DNA of 5,369 nt from JAHEAO01 sp037968535 (GTDB lineage: Bacteria; Pseudomonadota; Alphaproteobacteria; Rhodobacterales; Rhodobacteraceae). Shown piece by piece: positions 4,640 to 5,369 of this stretch. Positions within the stretch are counted from its first letter, which is position 1; each line of letters begins with the position of its first letter. The stretch spans positions 1 to 5,369 of the forward strand of contig JBBKVT010000217.1 in the NCBI GenBank assembly GCA_037968535.1. Direction: 5' to 3'. The translations under genes and the position numbers were made by a program. Below the pieces are notes generated by a model, which did no database searches, was not told the origin of the DNA, and was given only the letters and a program-made list of their open reading frames with translations.

Positions 4640-5369
4640 ATGACGAACGACGAGCGCGAGATCTTACGCAAACTAAGAGTCCTCCAATATGCCGAGAAGG
4701 TCGGCGACGCCCGCAAGGCGTGCCGGTATTTCGGGGTGGGCAAGTCCAGCTTCTATCGCTGGCGCAAGGCGTAGCGAGAACACGGCGAAGCTGGGCTCAT
4801 CAATGCCAAGTCGATCCCCAAGAACCCGGCAAATCAAACACCGCCTGAGATCGTTGAGAAGGTTCTTTATCTGCGCCGCAAATACCACCTCGGGCCAATC
4901 AGGATCTTCTGGTATCTTGCGCGCTACCACGACATTAAAATCTCGGATGCCGGGGTCTACCGGATTCTAAGGCGCAATGGCCTCAACCGGCTCCCCAGAG
5001 GCACGCGGATGCGCAAAGTGCACACGAAACGCTACAATAAGCAGGTTCCGGGCCACCATATCCAGGTTGACGTTAAGTTCCTGACGTTCAAAGGGAAAAG
5101 CGGCCGGCCCGTGCGCCGCTTTCAATACACCGCCATTGATGACGCAACGCGCGTTCGCGCCCTCACGATCTACGACAAGCACACTCAGTCTAATGCGATC
5201 GACTTCATTGACCACATTATCGAAAAGTTCCCGTTCCGCATTCGCGAGATACGAACCGACAACCGCCATGAATTCCAAGCTAAGTTCCACTGGCATGTCG
5301 AGGACAAGGGCATCAGGCATGCCTACATCAAACGCGGCACACCGCAATTGAACGGCAAGGTGGAGCGAT
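4640..5369 (+). pseudogene. IS481-family transposase, amber codon at 45, incomplete at window end
   Basis: The frame starts MTNDEREILRKLRVLQYAEK and carries an HTH segment (ARKACRYFGVGKSSFYRWRK). TAG at 4772-4774 (codon 45) interrupts it where the family usually has an aromatic residue (RKA-Y). The same frame then continues to the window end with the linker (IPKNPANQTPPEIVEKVLYL), a second HTH and the integrase-core DDE domain. Catalytic residues visible are Asp in QVDVKF (5069-5071), Asp in IRTDN (5258-5260) and Glu in GKVER (5363-5365); the last two are 35 positions apart, as in rve-type enzymes. After TDN the family has Gly (TDNGHEF), but here CGC gives Arg. With the nonsense codon and this change the copy is probably inactive, unless the amber is read through. 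Translation restarting after the TAG would lack the first HTH. Confidence 0.88.

Larger units (their letters stand above)
4581..5369 (+). mobile_element. IS481-family insertion sequence, left part, running off the window
   Basis: The transposase gene from 4640 to the window end identifies the element. The left boundary is not determined. It should lie between the remaining VPLPA gene sequence (intact reading to about 4573) and the ribosome-binding site at 4627. TGTGCGGACTCGCGGG at 4581 begins with the TGT seen at many IS481 ends and is my best guess. The right end and target duplication are outside the window. Confidence 0.65.

Noticed and set aside
1..5369. CRISPR array, tRNA, rRNA, riboswitch or toxin-antitoxin/defence module
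   Set aside because: No regularly spaced repeats, no cloverleaf-like or rRNA-like segments and no recognisable defence protein motifs were seen on either strand.

Overview
The window looks like a degraded, insertion-sequence-rich accessory stretch of an alphaproteobacterial genome, most plausibly Rhodobacteraceae-like. This rests on VPLPA-CTERM surface proteins, the styles of IS630 and IS481 transposases, and high GC in the antiporter and IS genes. The VPLPA genes and intergenic DNA are lower in GC. The taxonomic call is an inference from family distribution, not a measurement.

Left part (1-1035): the N-terminal and central parts of a CPA1-type cation/proton antiporter. Homology stops abruptly near 1035. 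The remaining 3' tail of the ORF is the antisense of an unrelated, decayed minus-strand coding remnant (about 1036-1337) that carries a Cys-rich, zinc-finger-like motif and an in-frame stop.

Middle (1417-2662): a complete, probably active IS630-family element (1502-2553, TA target duplication at 1500-1501 and 2554-2555). It sits inside a small minus-strand gene. Removing the element and one TA copy restores a continuous 63-codon ORF with a strong ribosome-binding site, a signal peptide and three cysteines.

Right-middle (2902-4600): two genes for short-tripartite-tail (VPLPA-CTERM) exported proteins, arranged tail to tail. The plus-strand gene (2902-3480) is intact. The minus-strand gene (about 4573-3773) keeps a textbook VPLPA tail. 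It is split by a stop codon that exists only at the junction of an 18-bp tandem duplication, and its 5' end (most of the signal peptide) appears to have been removed by the neighbouring IS481 element.

Right end (about 4581-5369): an IS481-family transposase gene with a good ribosome-binding site but an in-frame amber codon at codon 45. It also has an altered residue next to the second catalytic Asp, and it runs off the window.

Taken together, this is a locus of secreted or surface proteins eroded by several independent events: two IS insertions, one tandem duplication, one rearrangement junction and point nonsense mutations. No exosortase, CRISPR, RNA gene or defence system is visible. I found no convincing new multi-gene system. 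The most interesting items are the reconstructable IS-split small secreted gene and the duplication-generated stop.
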